DNA from: an uncultured Eubacteriales bacterium
GTDB taxonomy: Bacteria; Bacillota; Clostridia; Oscillospirales; Butyricicoccaceae
DNA: 7,134 nt
Assembly: GCA_934675045.1 (NCBI GenBank)
Contig: CAKUPI010000093.1
Location: forward strand, 1 to 7,134
Direction of reading: 5' to 3'
In this document: piece by piece, positions 5,965-7,134 of the stretch
Layout of the letters: the number at the start of each line of letters is the position of its first letter
Numbering within the stretch: position 1 is the stretch's first letter
Made by a program: the position numbers and the translations under genes
Notes under the pieces: model-generated
Database searches by the model: none
Told to the model about the DNA's origin: nothing
The model's input: only the letters and a program-made list of their open reading frames with translations

Positions 5965-7134
5965 ATGAAAAACTCTGTCAAACGCCTGCTTGCTCTGGTT
6001 CTGACCTGCGCCATGCTGAGCGTCTGCGCTCTTGCCGCCGATTTCACCGGCCGCGCTGACGAGCTGTACGAGCTGGGTCTGTTCAAGGGCACGGGCACCG
6101 ATGCCGATGGCCGCCCCGTTTACAATCTGGAAGCCGCCCCCACCCGTGCCGAGGCCGTCACCATGCTGGTCCGCCTGCTCGGCAAAGAAGCCGAAGCCCT
6201 CGAGGGCACGTGGGAGGTTCCCTTTACCGATCTCGGCGGCGCCAACGCCTGGGCGCTCCCCTATGTCGGCTACGCCTACGCCAACAAGCTGACCAACGGT
6301 GAGTCAGACACCCTGTTCGGCACCAACAACCGCTGCTCGGCGCAGATGTACTGCACGCTGGTTCTGCGCTCGCTCGGGTACAGCGACGCCGCCGAGGGCG
6401 ATTTCGCGTACAGCAAGGCGCTGGATTTCGCCGCTGAAAAGGGCCTGCTCGACGCGTACCTGACGCAGGGCGAGTTCCTGCGCGATCAGGTGGCCGCCGT
6501 TTCCTACGCCGCGCTGGTCACCCCGCTCAAGGGCGGCGACACCCTGCTGGTTGACAAGCTGGTCGCCGACGGCGCCGTCAAGGCCGAGGCCGCCAAGGCG
6601 CTGACCGACAAGGCCGCTCTGTACGCCGAGTATCTGGCGCTGAACGAAAAAATCAACGCCGCCAACAAAAACCAGAGTGTCGATATGACCATGAACATGA
6701 ACATGGTCATGAACGCCGCCGGCGTCGAAGTCCCCATGACGATGAAAATGCGCGAGCAGATGCGTCTGGTGGACAGCCAGATTGAAATGGCCGCCGTCGC
6801 GGAAGTGACCGCCATGGGCCAGGTCCAGAAAATCGAAACCTACGTCAAAGACGGCTATATGTACACCAACGACGGCGTCAACAAGGTCAAGGCCCCCTTC
6901 ACCGCCGCCGAGAGCCTGCCCATGGATCAGCTGAACCAGGCCGCCGCCTCGCCGCTGTACTTCATCGACAGCATCTCCAAGACCGAAGCCGACGGCAAGA
7001 CCTCGTACACCGTCACCCTGTCCGGCAGCCTTTTGACCTCTATGACCGGAATGCTCTCGGGTGTTGTGGGCCAAAACCTTGACAACATGACCCTTGGCAA
7101 CGTGACCATGACCATGATCTATCAGGGCCAGACC
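5965..7134 (+). CDS. Secreted SLH-repeat protein with Met-rich LolA/LppX (DUF6612)-like region, 3' end outside window
   Basis: The frame is open for 390 codons from the ATG to the window edge, so the C-terminus is missing. Start: AAGGAG 8 nt upstream and a clear signal peptide, with charged MKNSVKR, a hydrophobic core, and Ala-Leu-Ala (22-24) as a signal peptidase I site. Residues 26-73, 87-140 and about 146-205 resemble three S-layer homology repeats (PTRAEAVTMLVRLLG at 59-73; PFTDL...WALPYVGYAYANKLTNG at 86-112; RCSAQMYCTLVLRSLGYSD at 123-141; the third is degenerate). SLH repeats usually hold proteins to cell-wall polymers. After a helical linker (205-236), residues 238-390 have alternating-Met strands (VDMTMNMNMVMN, then PMTMKMREQM) and YVKDGYMYTNDG, the style of DUF6612/LolA-like beta-sheet lipid-binding folds. 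That family call is by pattern only. The 5' codons use more T-ending forms (GCT, GTT, CTT) than neighbouring genes, which may reflect high expression. Confidence 0.92.
   Translation, partial: MKNSVKRLLALVLTCAMLSVCALAADFTGRADELYELGLFKGTGTDADGRPVYNLEAAPTRAEAVTMLVRLLGKEAEALEGTWEVPFTDLGGANAWALPYVGYAYANKLTNGESDTLFGTNNRCSAQMYCTLVLRSLGYSDAAEGDFAYSKALDFAAEKGLLDAYLTQGEFLRDQVAAVSYAALVTPLKGGDTLLVDKLVADGAVKAEAAKALTDKAALYAEYLALNEKINAANKNQSVDMTMNMNMVMNAAGVEVPMTMKMREQMRLVDSQIEMAAVAEVTAMGQVQKIETYVKDGYMYTNDGVNKVKAPFTAAESLPMDQLNQAAASPLYFIDSISKTEADGKTSYTVTLSGSLLTSMTGMLSGVVGQNLDNMTLGNVTMTMIYQGQT
6685..6710. repeat. Inverted repeat inside the SLH-protein gene
   Basis: ATGACCATG (6685-6693) and CATGGTCAT (6702-6710) are exact 9-bp reverse complements with an 8-nt loop. 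The repeat coincides with the Met-Thr-Met-Asn coding stretch, so it is most simply a by-product of ATG/AAC/ACC codon repetition. Its position well inside the gene argues against terminator function. Confidence 0.5.

Noticed and set aside
6304..7074. Minus-strand reading frame of 256 codons under the SLH-protein gene
   Set aside because: The His/Gly/Val-rich repetitive translation is the antisense of Met/Asn/Ala codons; the + strand frame has a promoter, SD, signal peptide and SLH repeats.

Overview
This window reads as ordinary chromosome from a GC-rich, Gram-positive-type bacterium, most likely a gut-associated clostridial lineage such as Oscillospiraceae/Ruminococcaceae. That placement is inferred from several things together: strong GGAGG-type ribosome binding sites, a LexA operator of the Firmicute AAAC-N4-GTTT kind, a glutamate 5-kinase that ends without a PUA domain, and secreted proteins built from WG repeats, copper-amine-oxidase-like stalk repeats and SLH repeats. 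All real genes lie on the + strand. No RNA gene, mobile element or CRISPR array was seen.

Layout: (1) 1-1354 holds the 3' end of proB overlapping a complete proA, the first two enzymes of proline synthesis from glutamate. (2) 1421-3031 encodes a 536-residue exported protein, probably a lipoprotein, with WG repeats, two stalk repeats and an unrecognised C-terminal region. It follows proA by 66 bp with no visible promoter and ends at a strong intrinsic terminator (3045-3071). (3) 3072-3207 is an AT-rich regulatory island with an inverted repeat, a LexA-type operator lying on the -35 element, a -10 element and a possible second operator near the transcription start. (4) 3208-5866 is a lexA-recG pair. 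The two genes overlap by 8 bp and recG lacks its own ribosome binding site, so the pair should form one SOS-controlled, translationally coupled unit. (5) 5867-5964 holds a weak hairpin and a promoter. (6) From 5965 to the window edge runs a secreted protein with SLH-like repeats followed by a methionine-rich, LolA/LppX (DUF6612)-like region, cut off by the window end.

The most interesting points are the coupling of the replication-fork helicase RecG to the SOS repressor gene, the composite operator architecture upstream of lexA (including a promoter-like sequence on the opposite strand), and the two multi-domain surface proteins with poorly characterised C-terminal parts. I did not find clear evidence of a wholly new system. 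The very long minus-strand reading frames are composition artefacts of GC-rich coding DNA.
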